Source: Pistricoccus aurantiacus (GTDB taxonomy: Bacteria > Pseudomonadota > Gammaproteobacteria > Pseudomonadales > Halomonadaceae). From it: a stretch of DNA of 64,000 bases. Below are positions 35,716 to 44,289 of the stretch, piece by piece (positions within the stretch are counted from its first letter, which is position 1; each line of letters starts with the position of its first letter). The stretch lies in the NCBI RefSeq assembly GCF_042682565.1, contig NZ_JBHUIC010000003.1, one strand, 5' to 3'. The translations under genes and the position numbers were made by a program. The notes beneath the pieces are model-generated. The model ran no database searches, was not told where the DNA came from, and saw only the letters and a list, made by a program, of their open reading frames with translations.

Positions 35716-37954
35716 TACAGCCGCCGGAACCCAACCCACTCGCCAGCCTGGCATCCGCCCGGCGCAGGACCCGGCGTTGCGACTCTTACCGGAGGACGCG
35801 GAGGCGCTATGTCGGGGCACCCATGCCAATCCCTTCGCGGTACTCGGGCTTCACGGGGATGAGAACGGCTGGGTGCTGCGGGCGTTTCTTCCCGGCGCCA
35901 TCGGCGTCGATGTGCTGGATCGGGACGGCGACGAGCTGCGCTGCAGCCTGACGCAAATCCAGGTGCCGGGGTTGTTCGCCGCTCATCTGCCTCATGGTGC
36001 GCCTTACTATCTGCGTATTCGCTGGGTGGACGGCGAGCAGGAAACCGAAGACCCCTACGCCTTCGGCCTGCTGCTCGGGGAGATGGATCTCTACCTGATC
36101 GGCGAGGGTACCCATCGCCATCTGGGCCATTGCCTGGGCGCCCAGCCCATGAGTATCGACGGGGTGGAAGGGGTGCGTTTCGCGGTCTGGGCTCCCAATG
36201 CCAAACGGGTTTCCGTGGTGGGGGAATTCAACCGCTGGGACGGGCGGCGTCATACCATGCGGCTGCGCCATCCCGCCGGGGTCTGGGAGCTGTTCATTCC
36301 CCGGCTCGGCCCGGGCACGGTGTACAAGTACGAGCTGATCGATGCCCAGGGAGCGCTGCGACTCAAGGCGGACCCGGTGGCCCTGGCGGCCCAGACGCCA
36401 CCGCGGACCGCCTCCGTGGTGGCGGATACCACGCCGTTTGAATGGCACGACGAAGATTGGCTTGCCAGGCGCGGCAGGCGCCAGGCGCCGGACCGCCCCA
36501 TGACCATCTATGAGGTCCATGCCGCTTCCTGGCGCAAGCATGGCGGCGACAACGGCGAGATCTATTCCTGGCAGGACCTGGCGGATCAACTGGTGCCCTA
36601 CGCCAAGGAGATGGGCTTCACTCATGTGGAGCTGCTGCCGATCATGGAGCATCCCTTCGGCGGCTCCTGGGGCTACCAGCCCCTGGGCCAGTTCACTCCC
36701 AGCGGACGCTTCGGCGATTCCAAGGGCTTTGCCGCCTTCGTCGATGCCTGCCACCAGGCGGATATCGGCGTGATCCTCGACTGGGTGCCGGCGCATTTCC
36801 CCACGGACGAACACGGCCTGGCGCGCTTCGACGGCACCGCCCTGTACGAATACGCCCATCCCTTCGAGGGTTTCCACCAGGACTGGAACACCTATATCTA
36901 CAACCTGGGTCGGCGGGAGGTGCACGGCTTCCTGCTGGCCTCGGCGCTGCACTGGCTGCGCCATTTCCACGTGGACGCCCTGCGAGTGGACGCGGTGGCC
37001 TCGATGCTCTATCGGGATTACTCCCGCCAGGCCGGAGAGTGGATTCCCAACAAGCACGGCGGTCGCGAGAACCTCGAGGCCATCGATTTCCTGCGCCATC
37101 TCAATCAGGTGGTAGTAGAAGAGGCGCCGGGGGCGGTGGTGATCGCCGAGGAGTCCACCGCCTGGCCCGGGGTCACCCGGCCGGTGGAAGAAGACGGCCT
37201 GGGGTTTGCCTACAAGTGGAACATGGGCTGGATGCACGACACTCTTTCCTATATTTCCACGGACCCGCTGTATCGCAGCCATGACCATCACAACATGACC
37301 TTCCCGCTGGTCTATGCGTTTTCCGAGCGTTTCGTGCTGCCGATTTCCCACGACGAAGTGGTGCACGGCAAGGGATCGCTGATCGGCAAGATGCCCGGCA
37401 ACGAATGGGAGCGCTTCGCCAATCTGCGTGCCTATCTGAGCGTGATGTGGACTCAGCCCGGCAAGAAGCTCTTGTTCATGGGCTGCGAGCTGGCCCAGTG
37501 GCGGGAATGGAGCCATGACCGGGAGCTCGACTGGTTTCTGCTGGAGGAACCCCGACATCAAGGTATATTGAACCTGGTACGGGATCTCAACCGGCTGTAT
37601 CGGGATCAGCCCGCCCTGCACGAGCTGGATACGGAGCCTACCGGCTTCACCTGGGTGGTGGGAGACGACAGCGCCAACAGCGTCTTCGCCTGGCTGCGCT
37701 GGAGCCGCGACGGGCAACCGCTGCTGGTGATCGCCAACCTGACCCCGGTGCCGCGTTATCAGTATCGGCTCGGGGTCCCTTACCTGGGCGAATGGCAGGT
37801 GACGTTCAATAGCGATGCCGGCTGCTACGGCGGCTCCAACCAGGGCGAAGGCGAAGTGATCAACGCACAAGACCAGCCCCTGCACGGCCAGGCCGCCAGC
37901 CTGACCCTGACCCTGCCGCCGCTGGGGGTGCAGGTGTTGGGGATGGAGGGGTGA
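35708..37954 (+). CDS. glgB: 1,4-alpha-glucan branching enzyme (GH13_9)
   Basis: 748 residues from ATG 35708 following AAGGAGGA. GlgB cuts alpha-1,4 chains and reattaches them by alpha-1,6 bonds. It has the long architecture: N1 domain (NPFAVLGLHGDENGWVLRAF), CBM48 (GVRFAVWAPNAKRVSVVGEF), catalytic barrel and C-terminal beta domain. Catalytic motifs: VDALRVDAVASMLYRDYSR (nucleophile Asp near 426), VVIAEESTAWPGV (Glu near 480) and PISHDEVVHGKGSLIGKMPG (Asp near 548). Last gene of the cluster; no clear terminator appears in the 67 bases before the convergent brnA-like gene. It is the intact counterpart of the GlgB-like pseudoenzyme encoded after glgA. Confidence 0.97.
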   Translation: MTDTAAGTQPTRQPGIRPAQDPALRLLPEDAEALCRGTHANPFAVLGLHGDENGWVLRAFLPGAIGVDVLDRDGDELRCSLTQIQVPGLFAAHLPHGAPYYLRIRWVDGEQETEDPYAFGLLLGEMDLYLIGEGTHRHLGHCLGAQPMSIDGVEGVRFAVWAPNAKRVSVVGEFNRWDGRRHTMRLRHPAGVWELFIPRLGPGTVYKYELIDAQGALRLKADPVALAAQTPPRTASVVADTTPFEWHDEDWLARRGRRQAPDRPMTIYEVHAASWRKHGGDNGEIYSWQDLADQLVPYAKEMGFTHVELLPIMEHPFGGSWGYQPLGQFTPSGRFGDSKGFAAFVDACHQADIGVILDWVPAHFPTDEHGLARFDGTALYEYAHPFEGFHQDWNTYIYNLGRREVHGFLLASALHWLRHFHVDALRVDAVASMLYRDYSRQAGEWIPNKHGGRENLEAIDFLRHLNQVVVEEAPGAVVIAEESTAWPGVTRPVEEDGLGFAYKWNMGWMHDTLSYISTDPLYRSHDHHNMTFPLVYAFSERFVLPISHDEVVHGKGSLIGKMPGNEWERFANLRAYLSVMWTQPGKKLLFMGCELAQWREWSHDRELDWFLLEEPRHQGILNLVRDLNRLYRDQPALHELDTEPTGFTWVVGDDSANSVFAWLRWSRDGQPLLVIANLTPVPRYQYRLGVPYLGEWQVTFNSDAGCYGGSNQGEGEVINAQDQPLHGQAASLTLTLPPLGVQVLGMEG

Positions 37955-38021
37955 TGTACCCAAACGTTGAGGGCTTTCATTGAATTGAGGAACAGGTGCA
38001 ACCAAAGCTATGGTAGCCGGG

Positions 38022-38285
38022 CTAACCATGCTCCTCGATATATTCCTTGAGCGCTTGGTCGATCCGGCCCTGCCAGCCAGGGCCTTGCTCCTTGAAGTGT
38101 TCGATGACCTCAGGCGACAGACGCATGGTGGTTTTTACCTTGGTCGGCGCGTGCTGCGGGCCTCGCTGGCGAATGGTGCGTTGGAGCTCGGCAGGTAGCA
38201 CTTTTTCCATCGGACGCATTTCCTCGAAATCCTCGTCGGTCAGTTCGCGAACTTCGCCATGCTCATTCGTTAACGGCTTCTTCAT
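38022..38285 (-). CDS. BrnA-family antitoxin, without adjacent BrnT
   Basis: 87 residues from ATG 38285, preceded by GGAGG. The C-terminal half (VKTTMRLSPEVIEHFKEQG, then WQGRIDQALKEYIEEHG) is the BrnA ribbon-helix-helix signature; BrnA proteins neutralise the BrnT RNase toxin and autoregulate their operon. BrnT is normally encoded directly upstream, but here the upstream neighbour, 20 bases away, is ligB. So this is an orphan antitoxin or a repressor with another target. No toxin-like ORF was found on either side. Confidence 0.8.
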   Translation of the reverse strand: MKKPLTNEHGEVRELTDEDFEEMRPMEKVLPAELQRTIRQRGPQHAPTKVKTTMRLSPEVIEHFKEQGPGWQGRIDQALKEYIEEHG

Positions 38286-38305
38286 AGCGACGAACCTCCC
38301 GTTAG

Positions 38306-40048
38306 TTAGCTGTCGGGTCCCGGGTGGTTAATTACGCGCTTCTCTTCCAGTGTAGCCAACAACCGCTTGATTTCTGGTTCCTCGAAAAACGCCACCAGCC
38401 GTTTGGCGGTAACCGCGCCGATGCCGGAATAAGTGCGCCAGTCCCGGGGGCTTCTCGCTTGCAGCTCGGCGAGTTCGATGCCGCCATTGGCATCTTGCAA
38501 TATCTCGATATCGATACTCGACATACCCAGGGCGATCAGCCAGTCATATAAAGAGCGTGCCTTGGCTTGATCGAAGGCCGCCAGCCATTGGGCGGCGCGT
38601 TTGTCGCCTACGCCGGGCAGGGCGGTCAGTTCGGTTTTCGTCAGCGTCTGCCAGTCCAGCAGGCGAGTCACCAATCCCGCTTCGATCAGCGTTTTCCAGG
38701 TGCCTTCGCCGATACCCGGCAGGGCGAGCCCCTTGTCGCTGGCCAGCCAGGTCAGCCGCGCGAGAAATTGCGCCTCGCAGCCGGGGTTTGCGTCCAGGCT
38801 CAGGCAGCTCAGGGCGTGATAGCGGGCCGGATCCGGTGATGCCACTTCCGGGCGCGGCTCAAAGCGCACCAATACTTGATCGAGCTGCGGAATGCTCAGG
38901 CCTGCCAGGCGCAGGATAATCTGATCGCCGGGGCGAATATCGAGGTCTCGCCAGTGATCCAGAGAGCCCAGGCTGACTCGACTGACGCTTTTATCGTCAA
39001 GCTCCACCGGATAGAGGTGAAGTAGTGGGGTAATTCTACCGGTGCGCCCGATGGTGAATTCGATATCCCGTACCAGCGCATGGGCGCTCTCGGTGGGATG
39101 CTTCCAGGCGATTGCCCAGTTCGGCGGCTCGGCTTGCCAGGTGTTCGCTTCGGGGCGATTTCCCTGACGAACCACCACGCCGTCGGTGACAAACGGCAGC
39201 GGCTGGCGGTACCAGCGGCGGCGCCACTCGGCGACGTCCTCGGGGTTTTTCACCGTATGGGTATAGGCCTGACTCGTGGCGAAACCCCAGCGGTCGAGCT
39301 GGGCGAGTCGTTCCTGCATGGTTTGAGAATCCGTCGGCCAGTCCCAGACGAACAGACCGATCTCCTTGGCGTCTTTTGAGGCCAATTCATGACGGGCCAT
39401 CAGTCCGGCGATACGACTGCGGGCGCCGTCGCTGCCTTGACTTTTCTGAACATGGCCATCCCGGCGCTGATACAGCTCTCCTTGCAGGATGACCTCCGGC
39501 GGTGGGTTACCGGAAAGCAGGGGAGGTATGGCAGTAATCGTCGCGGCCTTGGTGGTCCAGTCCTGGCCGCTTTCGCCGTCGCCGCGGCTGATCAGCGCGA
39601 TCAGCCTGCCGTGACGATAGCGCAGGGTGACCGCGACCCCATCCACCTTGGGCTGCACGAAGAGATTGGCTTGAGAACGCCGAGCCATCCAGGTATCGAG
39701 TTCCCGCCGATCGTCGATCTTGTGCAGCCCGGTCTGAACGACGGGATGGGAAATCTCGGCGCCAGGCTCGGCGGAGGCCATCGAGAAAGTCTCCGTGCCG
39801 AAGCAGCGCTGCCACGCTTGCAGGTTGCGCCTGGCCTGATCATAGACGCCGTCATCCACCAGACGCTTGCCGCGCCGGTAATAGGCGTCGTCCCAGAAGG
39901 CGAGCCGGTCTGCGAGTTGGGTGATGGCGGTGTTGGCCTGGGGCTTGGTCCAGTCCGGGCAGGCTGCCGAGGCGGGAAAGGAAGCGAAAAGCAGCCATAG
40001 CAGCAGCGATGGAATCCATGGACGACGGGAAGGCGTGCTGGCTGACAT
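38306..40048 (-). CDS. ligB: NAD-dependent DNA ligase LigB
   Basis: 580 residues from ATG 40048 (a GTG lies one codon upstream). The adenylated Lys sits in VQPKVDGVAVTLRYRHGRLI near residue 132. The nucleotidyltransferase motifs TDGVVVRQG and WAIAWKHP follow, then an OB fold and helix-hairpin-helix repeats (TALPGVGDKRAAQWLAAF; YSGIGAVTAKRLVAFF). The BRCT domain of LigA is absent, as usual for LigB. The N-terminus is signal peptide-like (IPSLLLWLLFASFPASAACP), also a known oddity of enterobacterial LigB. LigB seals nicks less efficiently than LigA and is dispensable in enterobacteria; its physiological role is unclear. Confidence 0.92.
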   Translation of the reverse strand: MSASTPSRRPWIPSLLLWLLFASFPASAACPDWTKPQANTAITQLADRLAFWDDAYYRRGKRLVDDGVYDQARRNLQAWQRCFGTETFSMASAEPGAEISHPVVQTGLHKIDDRRELDTWMARRSQANLFVQPKVDGVAVTLRYRHGRLIALISRGDGESGQDWTTKAATITAIPPLLSGNPPPEVILQGELYQRRDGHVQKSQGSDGARSRIAGLMARHELASKDAKEIGLFVWDWPTDSQTMQERLAQLDRWGFATSQAYTHTVKNPEDVAEWRRRWYRQPLPFVTDGVVVRQGNRPEANTWQAEPPNWAIAWKHPTESAHALVRDIEFTIGRTGRITPLLHLYPVELDDKSVSRVSLGSLDHWRDLDIRPGDQIILRLAGLSIPQLDQVLVRFEPRPEVASPDPARYHALSCLSLDANPGCEAQFLARLTWLASDKGLALPGIGEGTWKTLIEAGLVTRLLDWQTLTKTELTALPGVGDKRAAQWLAAFDQAKARSLYDWLIALGMSSIDIEILQDANGGIELAELQARSPRDWRTYSGIGAVTAKRLVAFFEEPEIKRLLATLEEKRVINHPGPDS

Positions 40049-40093
40049 CACGGACCGCGCTGAATATTGAGCATTCGCCGATGAGGCTTTTTA

Positions 40094-41695
40094 CTAGGCG
40101 GCTTGGCGCTTGTTGGCTTGGCGCGCCTTGAAGCGCTGTTCTCGGCTGACATGCTCCTTGCCGATGCCTTCCACACGAAACGAGGAAATTGCGTGACGCA
40201 GTGCATTTACCTGGCTGGACAGCAAGGTGCTGACCTGAGCGGAATGTCTGACCCGCGCAGCGTTCTGCTGGGTGACCTGATCCATTTCCGCCACCGCCCC
40301 GTTGATCTGCTGAAGCCCCTGCGCCTGTTCCCGAGAGGCGATGGAGATTTCCTCGATCAGCTGGTCGAGTGACATCATGGCGCCGATGACTCCCTGATTA
40401 TTGCGTTCCAGCTGCAGGATCTGGCTATCGCCTTCGTGGATTTGCGCCAGGCTATCGTTGACCAGTTCTTTTATCTGACCGGCGGAAACCGAGCAGCGCT
40501 GGGCCAGATCGCGTACCTCTTTCGCCACTACGGCAAAGCCTCGACCGTGCTCGCCGGCTCTTGCCGCTTCGACGGAAGCGTTGAGGGCAAGCAGGTGGGT
40601 CTGGAGCGCGATCGAGCCGATGACATTGATGGCTTCCGTCATCTTGCCGGCGCTGGTGGTGATCTGCTTCATCCTTTCCACCAGCTGGCGAACGTCGCCA
40701 TCGCTCTTGTCGACTTCCTGGCGGGCACTATCCACATGACGCTCCGCCAGGCCGGTATTGCTCGAGTTCTGCTGTACCGTGGTCGTCAATTCTTCCATGC
40801 TGGCGGCGGTCTGCTGAAGGCATGCGGACTGCTGTTCCGTGCGGGAGGCCAGATCCTCGTTGTTTAGCACCAGGCTCCGGGTATCCCGATCCACCTGGTC
40901 GAGGGTCTTTTGAATATCCAGGGAAATATTGCTCAGGCTGCGATGCATGACTCCCATGGCGCCAATGACATTGCCCAGCTCATCGTTGCCCCGCAGGGGC
41001 AGATCCGCCGCCAGATTGCCCGCGGCGATCTGCATGGCGAAACGACGGGTCCTGCGAATGGAATCCTTGATTCTCCGGTAGCACAGACCTGCCAGAAGCA
41101 GCACCAGTAGACTGCCCGCCAAACGTCCTGCCAATCCGATCCAGTCTCCCGCCGCCAATAGCATCACTGCCACCAGGGCAATCAACACCACATTGCCCTT
41201 GATGCTGAAAGGATTGAAGCGAGTCAGCCAACCCGTCACGCCGCGCCGAACGATCCGCCCTCGATCGAGGCCGATCTTGTGTCCCCGGCCATCGCGAATT
41301 CGCGCGTAGGCCCGTTCGGCTTTCGCCTTGTCCTCCGCCGTCGGCTTGACCCTCACCGAGGTGTAGCCCTGGACGACGCCGTTTTCCAGGATTGGCACCA
41401 CATGAGCCATCACCCAGTAGTAGCCGCCGTCCTTGCGACGATTCTTGACCAGGCCGGTCCAGATATCGCCGGATTTCAGGGTGGTCCACAGATTGGCGAA
41501 GGCTTCCTCGGGCATGTCCGGGTGGCGAATGATGTTATGCGGCGCGCCAATCAGTTCCTCGTGCGCGAAACCGCTGACTTCCACGAAAGTGGGTGAGGCA
41601 TAGGTGATGCGCCCCTTCGAGTCGGTACGAGAAATCAGGTTTTGATCATCGCGTATTTCATACTCGTGATCGGTGACGGGATGGTTGAGACGCAT
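40094..41695 (-). CDS. PAS domain methyl-accepting chemotaxis protein (Aer-like)
   Basis: 533 residues from ATG 41695, eight bases downstream of flgN. An N-terminal PAS domain (SRTDSKGRITYASPTFVEVS; GAPHNIIRHPDMPEEAF; WTGLVKNRRKDGGYYWV) resembles the FAD-binding sensor of Aer. Two hydrophobic segments near 175-215 anchor it, without a periplasmic domain. A HAMP-like stretch and a signalling coiled coil follow, with the kinase-contact hairpin GSIALQTHLLALNASVEAAR near 357-376. The usual QTNLL is QTHLL here. The C-terminus is basic (KARQANKRQAA) and lacks a CheR/CheB pentapeptide. Likely role: aerotaxis or energy taxis through CheA/CheW. Co-transcription with flgMN from the sigma-28 promoter is probable. 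Confidence 0.9.
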   Translation of the reverse strand: MRLNHPVTDHEYEIRDDQNLISRTDSKGRITYASPTFVEVSGFAHEELIGAPHNIIRHPDMPEEAFANLWTTLKSGDIWTGLVKNRRKDGGYYWVMAHVVPILENGVVQGYTSVRVKPTAEDKAKAERAYARIRDGRGHKIGLDRGRIVRRGVTGWLTRFNPFSIKGNVVLIALVAVMLLAAGDWIGLAGRLAGSLLVLLLAGLCYRRIKDSIRRTRRFAMQIAAGNLAADLPLRGNDELGNVIGAMGVMHRSLSNISLDIQKTLDQVDRDTRSLVLNNEDLASRTEQQSACLQQTAASMEELTTTVQQNSSNTGLAERHVDSARQEVDKSDGDVRQLVERMKQITTSAGKMTEAINVIGSIALQTHLLALNASVEAARAGEHGRGFAVVAKEVRDLAQRCSVSAGQIKELVNDSLAQIHEGDSQILQLERNNQGVIGAMMSLDQLIEEISIASREQAQGLQQINGAVAEMDQVTQQNAARVRHSAQVSTLLSSQVNALRHAISSFRVEGIGKEHVSREQRFKARQANKRQAA

Positions 41696-41702
41696 CGAAT
41701 CC

Positions 41703-42152
41703 TCAAGCGCGATAGGCGAGATGACCGCTGGCTTTTCTGGCCTGGCCCGCGGGGTTGTAAAGCGAGTCTCCTCGTAGTTCGTGCAGGGCGTTGAGCATGC
41801 GCTGATTGTAGGTCATGCGATCAAGGATCAGGCCGCCGTTGCGTTCGTTGAGGCCACGAACGAGTTCGGCGCTTTCCTGCAGCGCTCGCCACTGATCGAG
41901 CAAGCCCATGTCCCGGGCTGCCTGCTGCGCGCCGGAGTGATCCGCGCCATAGCCCAGCGCCTGCTGTTCCTGGCGACGCTTCGCTTCCAGCGCTTCCAGT
42001 TCAACGAAATGGGTCTGCTTGGCATCCGCCAGACACTGCAGCAGTTCGCCGTCTACCCGGCCTTGAGTCAGCGCCTGACGCTCTCGATGGAGGAGCTCGA
42101 CAAGGGCGTCGAGGGCCCTCTGCTGTCGTCGTAGCTGCTTGTCCAAGCTCAT
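41703..42152 (-). CDS. flgN: flagellar type III chaperone FlgN
   Basis: 149 residues; ATG 42152 overlaps the flgM stop by four bases. FlgN is the cytoplasmic chaperone for the hook-filament junction proteins FlgK and FlgL. The protein is almost wholly helical (KQLRRQQRALDALVELLHRE; ALQESAELVRGLNERNGGLI) and ends with the conserved NALHELRGDSLYNPAGQA. Length is typical. The position after flgM matches the gammaproteobacterial flgMN pair. Confidence 0.9.
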   Translation of the reverse strand: MSLDKQLRRQQRALDALVELLHRERQALTQGRVDGELLQCLADAKQTHFVELEALEAKRRQEQQALGYGADHSGAQQAARDMGLLDQWRALQESAELVRGLNERNGGLILDRMTYNQRMLNALHELRGDSLYNPAGQARKASGHLAYRA

Positions 42153-42451
42153 GAATCCGTCTCGCCCAGCATGTCGCGCACGCTGTCGATCAGGCCATCG
42201 GCGATCTTGTCCGCGCGAATCTCGAGGCGGCCCTCGCTGATCGCCTGGCGAACTTCCGCCACTCGGGCGGTATCGATATCCTGGCTGGCGTTGGTTGACG
42301 CCTGACTCAAGCGGGTGACTGACGCCTGATCCCGCGGCGCGCTCGCGGCGCCGGAATCATTGACAACACCGCCCGGATTGGTGGTATTGGTCGGTTTGAC
42401 CTGTTCCGCCTGAGGAGAGCGCGGAAGGGGAGGATTGCTGGTTATTTTCAT
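42149..42451 (-). CDS. flgM: anti-sigma-28 factor FlgM
   Basis: 100 residues. The N-terminal half is disordered (SNPPLPRSPQAEQVKPTN). The C-terminal part (DIDTARVAEVRQAISEGRLE, then IRADKIADGLIDSVRDML) is the FliA-binding helical region. FlgM holds sigma-28 inactive until hook completion, when it is exported. A sigma-28 promoter lies at 42484-42510, so FlgM is made under control of its own target. Confidence 0.94.
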   Translation of the reverse strand: MKITSNPPLPRSPQAEQVKPTNTTNPGGVVNDSGAASAPRDQASVTRLSQASTNASQDIDTARVAEVRQAISEGRLEIRADKIADGLIDSVRDMLGETDS

Positions 42452-42483
42452 GGAAACTGCCTCGTCGAAGGTGCTTGTTTAGC

Positions 42484-42510
42484 CTATCGGCATGGCGAAG
42501 GTAAACTTTA
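42484..42510 (-). promoter_or_regulatory. sigma-28 (FliA) promoter of flgMN-mcp
   Basis: On the minus strand TAAAGTTT (42503-42510), an 11-base spacer and GCCGATAG (42484-42491) match the sigma-28 consensus TAAAGTTT-N11-GCCGATAA at all but the last base. It lies 32 bases before the flgM start. Confidence 0.92.
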
Positions 42511-42533
42511 GTCCTTTAAAAACCAATAATCCT

Positions 42534-43250
42534 TTAAAAGCCAACGGCGACCCGCTGCTGTCCGACCACCACGGCATCAAGGATTTCTCGGCGGGAGAGT
42601 CGCACTCGGATCGTCTCGCCGTGAACCCCGTCTTCCAGCGCCTCGCCTTCCCGGGAGACCCGAAACCCGCGTCCCTTGGCTTCCACGCTGACCCGCTGGC
42701 CACGCAGCACCGAAGGAATTTCCCGCACCTGATGCTCGTTCAGGGTCGTGCCAGCGCGCAGGGAGCGGGTGGCCTGCAGACCAATCAGCTCTCGAGCATC
42801 CATGACCGTATAGGGCGGCAGCTGGCTCAGATCGCCCTGGCGGCTTTCCAGCATGGCTTCGGTGATGCGCTGACCGGCATCGATATCCGTGGCGGTGACC
42901 GGGTAGCTGCCGAAGACCTGGACATTCGCCTGAAGATAGCGCACCTGGCGACCGTCGGCGCCGCAGCGCACCCCCACGGAAACCCGCCCCCAGCGTCGCG
43001 ATGAAGCATTGGGAAAAAACGCCGCCGGACTCTCGCAGGCGGGCAGCGTCGCCCGGGGCGGAATCACTTCGATATTGATTTCGTCTCCCAGCCCCTGGCT
43101 TTGCTCGTAGAGAAATCCTTGTACCGTCTCGATCACCGCCGGCTGAGCCGCCTGAGCGAAAAACGTGACGAACATGATCGCTAGCGCCGGAAAAAACCGA
43201 CCGGGCGCGGTGCGATCTAGCGCAGCTTTTATTCGGCGGGGCATCGACAT
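42534..43250 (-). CDS. flgA: flagellar P-ring formation chaperone FlgA
   Basis: 238 residues from ATG 43250 (a second ATG lies two codons in). A signal peptide (FFPALAIMFVTFFAQAAQP) sends it to the periplasm, where FlgA helps FlgI subunits form the P ring. The SAF domain follows (VTATDIDAGQRITEAMLESR), then the C-terminal signature (STLNEHQVREIP-like region, VLRGQRVSVEAKGRGFRVSR, GEALEDGVHGETIRVRL). It is divergent from flgB, as in enterobacteria, and separated by 82 bases from flgM, which has its own promoter. Confidence 0.94.
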   Translation of the reverse strand: MSMPRRIKAALDRTAPGRFFPALAIMFVTFFAQAAQPAVIETVQGFLYEQSQGLGDEINIEVIPPRATLPACESPAAFFPNASSRRWGRVSVGVRCGADGRQVRYLQANVQVFGSYPVTATDIDAGQRITEAMLESRQGDLSQLPPYTVMDARELIGLQATRSLRAGTTLNEHQVREIPSVLRGQRVSVEAKGRGFRVSREGEALEDGVHGETIRVRLSRREILDAVVVGQQRVAVGF

Positions 43251-43306
43251 CCGTTTTCATCTCTTGAGGAAGGTCAGAGGATTCTACGTCCCATGAGTTT
43301 GGCGCA

Positions 43307-43353
43307 GTAACGAAAATACGCCGTAAAAATCGGTCTGTTTTACGCTTTGTTAC
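43307..43353. promoter_or_regulatory. dyad-symmetric element between flgA and flgB
   Basis: CGTAAAA (43322-43328) and TTTTACG (43338-43344) form a perfect inverted repeat with a 9-base spacer, nested inside GTAAC (43307-43311) and GTTAC (43349-43353). It sits centrally in the 166-base divergent gap, suitably placed for an activator such as FlhDC to control flgA and flgB together; the assignment to FlhDC is inference. Confidence 0.5.
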
Positions 43354-43416
43354 GAAAAGTTTTCTCTATCCTGCATCCTCAACCGCTATTCATTCGGGCG
43401 TTGCCGAGAGGAAATC

Positions 43417-43836
43417 ATGATCGACAAGCTAGGCGCATCAATGACTTTTCAGCAGGAAGTGCTCAACCTGCGCCAACAGCGCCAGCAGGTGCTGGCGAAC
43501 AATATCGCCAATGCGGATACACCAGGTTACAAGGCGCGGGACTTCGATTTCTCCCGGGAGCTGGAGCGGGTCATGGCTCGCGGGCGCGCCGGGGCGGACG
43601 GCCTGGCCATGACCACGACGTCGAAAGGTCACATTGCCGGCAAGGCCTCCGCCGGCGGCTCGAGCGTTCACGATCTTCTCTACCGGGTACCGATGCAGCC
43701 AAGCCTGGACGGCAACACCGTGGACATGGATCTGGAGCGCAGTCAGTTCGCGGAGAACGCGCTGCGCCAGCAGGCCTCCTTGAGCTTCATCAACAGTCGT
43801 ATTCAAGGGCTGAAAGCCGCCATGCAGCGGGAGTAA
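43417..43836 (+). CDS. flgB: flagellar basal body rod protein FlgB
   Basis: 139 residues, with GAGAGGAAATC before ATG 43417. FlgB forms the proximal rod. The family signature RQQVLANNIANADTPGYKAR lies near residues 23-42. The C-terminus (SFINSRIQGLKAAMQRE) is the coiled-coil helix that pairs with the N-terminal one. Exported by the flagellar type III apparatus without a cleaved signal. First gene of the flgBCDEFGHIJKL run. Confidence 0.96.
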   Translation: MIDKLGASMTFQQEVLNLRQQRQQVLANNIANADTPGYKARDFDFSRELERVMARGRAGADGLAMTTTSKGHIAGKASAGGSSVHDLLYRVPMQPSLDGNTVDMDLERSQFAENALRQQASLSFINSRIQGLKAAMQRE

Positions 43837-43879
43837 CGCCGTGTTCCTCTATCGCCTGTCAGTCAGGAGACTTTAATCC

Positions 43880-44287
43880 ATGTCGATGTTTTCCGTTTTC
43901 GATATCGCCGGTTCCGCCATGAGCGCCCAGGCGCAGCGCATGAACGTCACCGCCAGCAACCTGGCCAACGCGGATAGCGTGGCCGGCCCGGACGGCGAGG
44001 CCTATCGCGCCCGCCAGGTGTGGTTCGAGGCTCAGACCCAGAGCGGCGGCGGGGCCGGCGGCGTGCGGGTGAAAGAGGTGATCGAGGATCCCTCGCCGCT
44101 GCGCATGGAATATCGCCCGGAACATCCGCTGGCGGACGAGCAGGGCTATATCAGCATGCCCAACGTCGATCCGGTGGGGGAAATGGTCAACATGATCTCC
44201 GCCTCACGTTCCTATCAAGCCAACGTCGAGGTCATGAACACCAGCAAGCAGCTGATGCTCAAGACCCTGACCCTGGGAGAAAACTAA
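43880..44287 (+). CDS. flgC: flagellar basal body rod protein FlgC
   Basis: 135 residues. The N-terminus has the rod/hook motif (SAQAQRMNVTASNLANADSV). The C-terminus has PNVDPVGEMVNMISASRSYQ followed by ANVEVMNTSKQLMLKTLTLG, typical of FlgC. It forms the proximal rod with FlgB and FlgF. The 43-base gap after flgB contains AGGAG. Confidence 0.96.
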   Translation: MSMFSVFDIAGSAMSAQAQRMNVTASNLANADSVAGPDGEAYRARQVWFEAQTQSGGGAGGVRVKEVIEDPSPLRMEYRPEHPLADEQGYISMPNVDPVGEMVNMISASRSYQANVEVMNTSKQLMLKTLTLGEN

Positions 44288-44289
44288 GC

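Noticed and set aside
35807..38029. 740-codon minus-strand ORF opposite glgB
   Set aside because: Antisense of a complete GlgB with all catalytic motifs.
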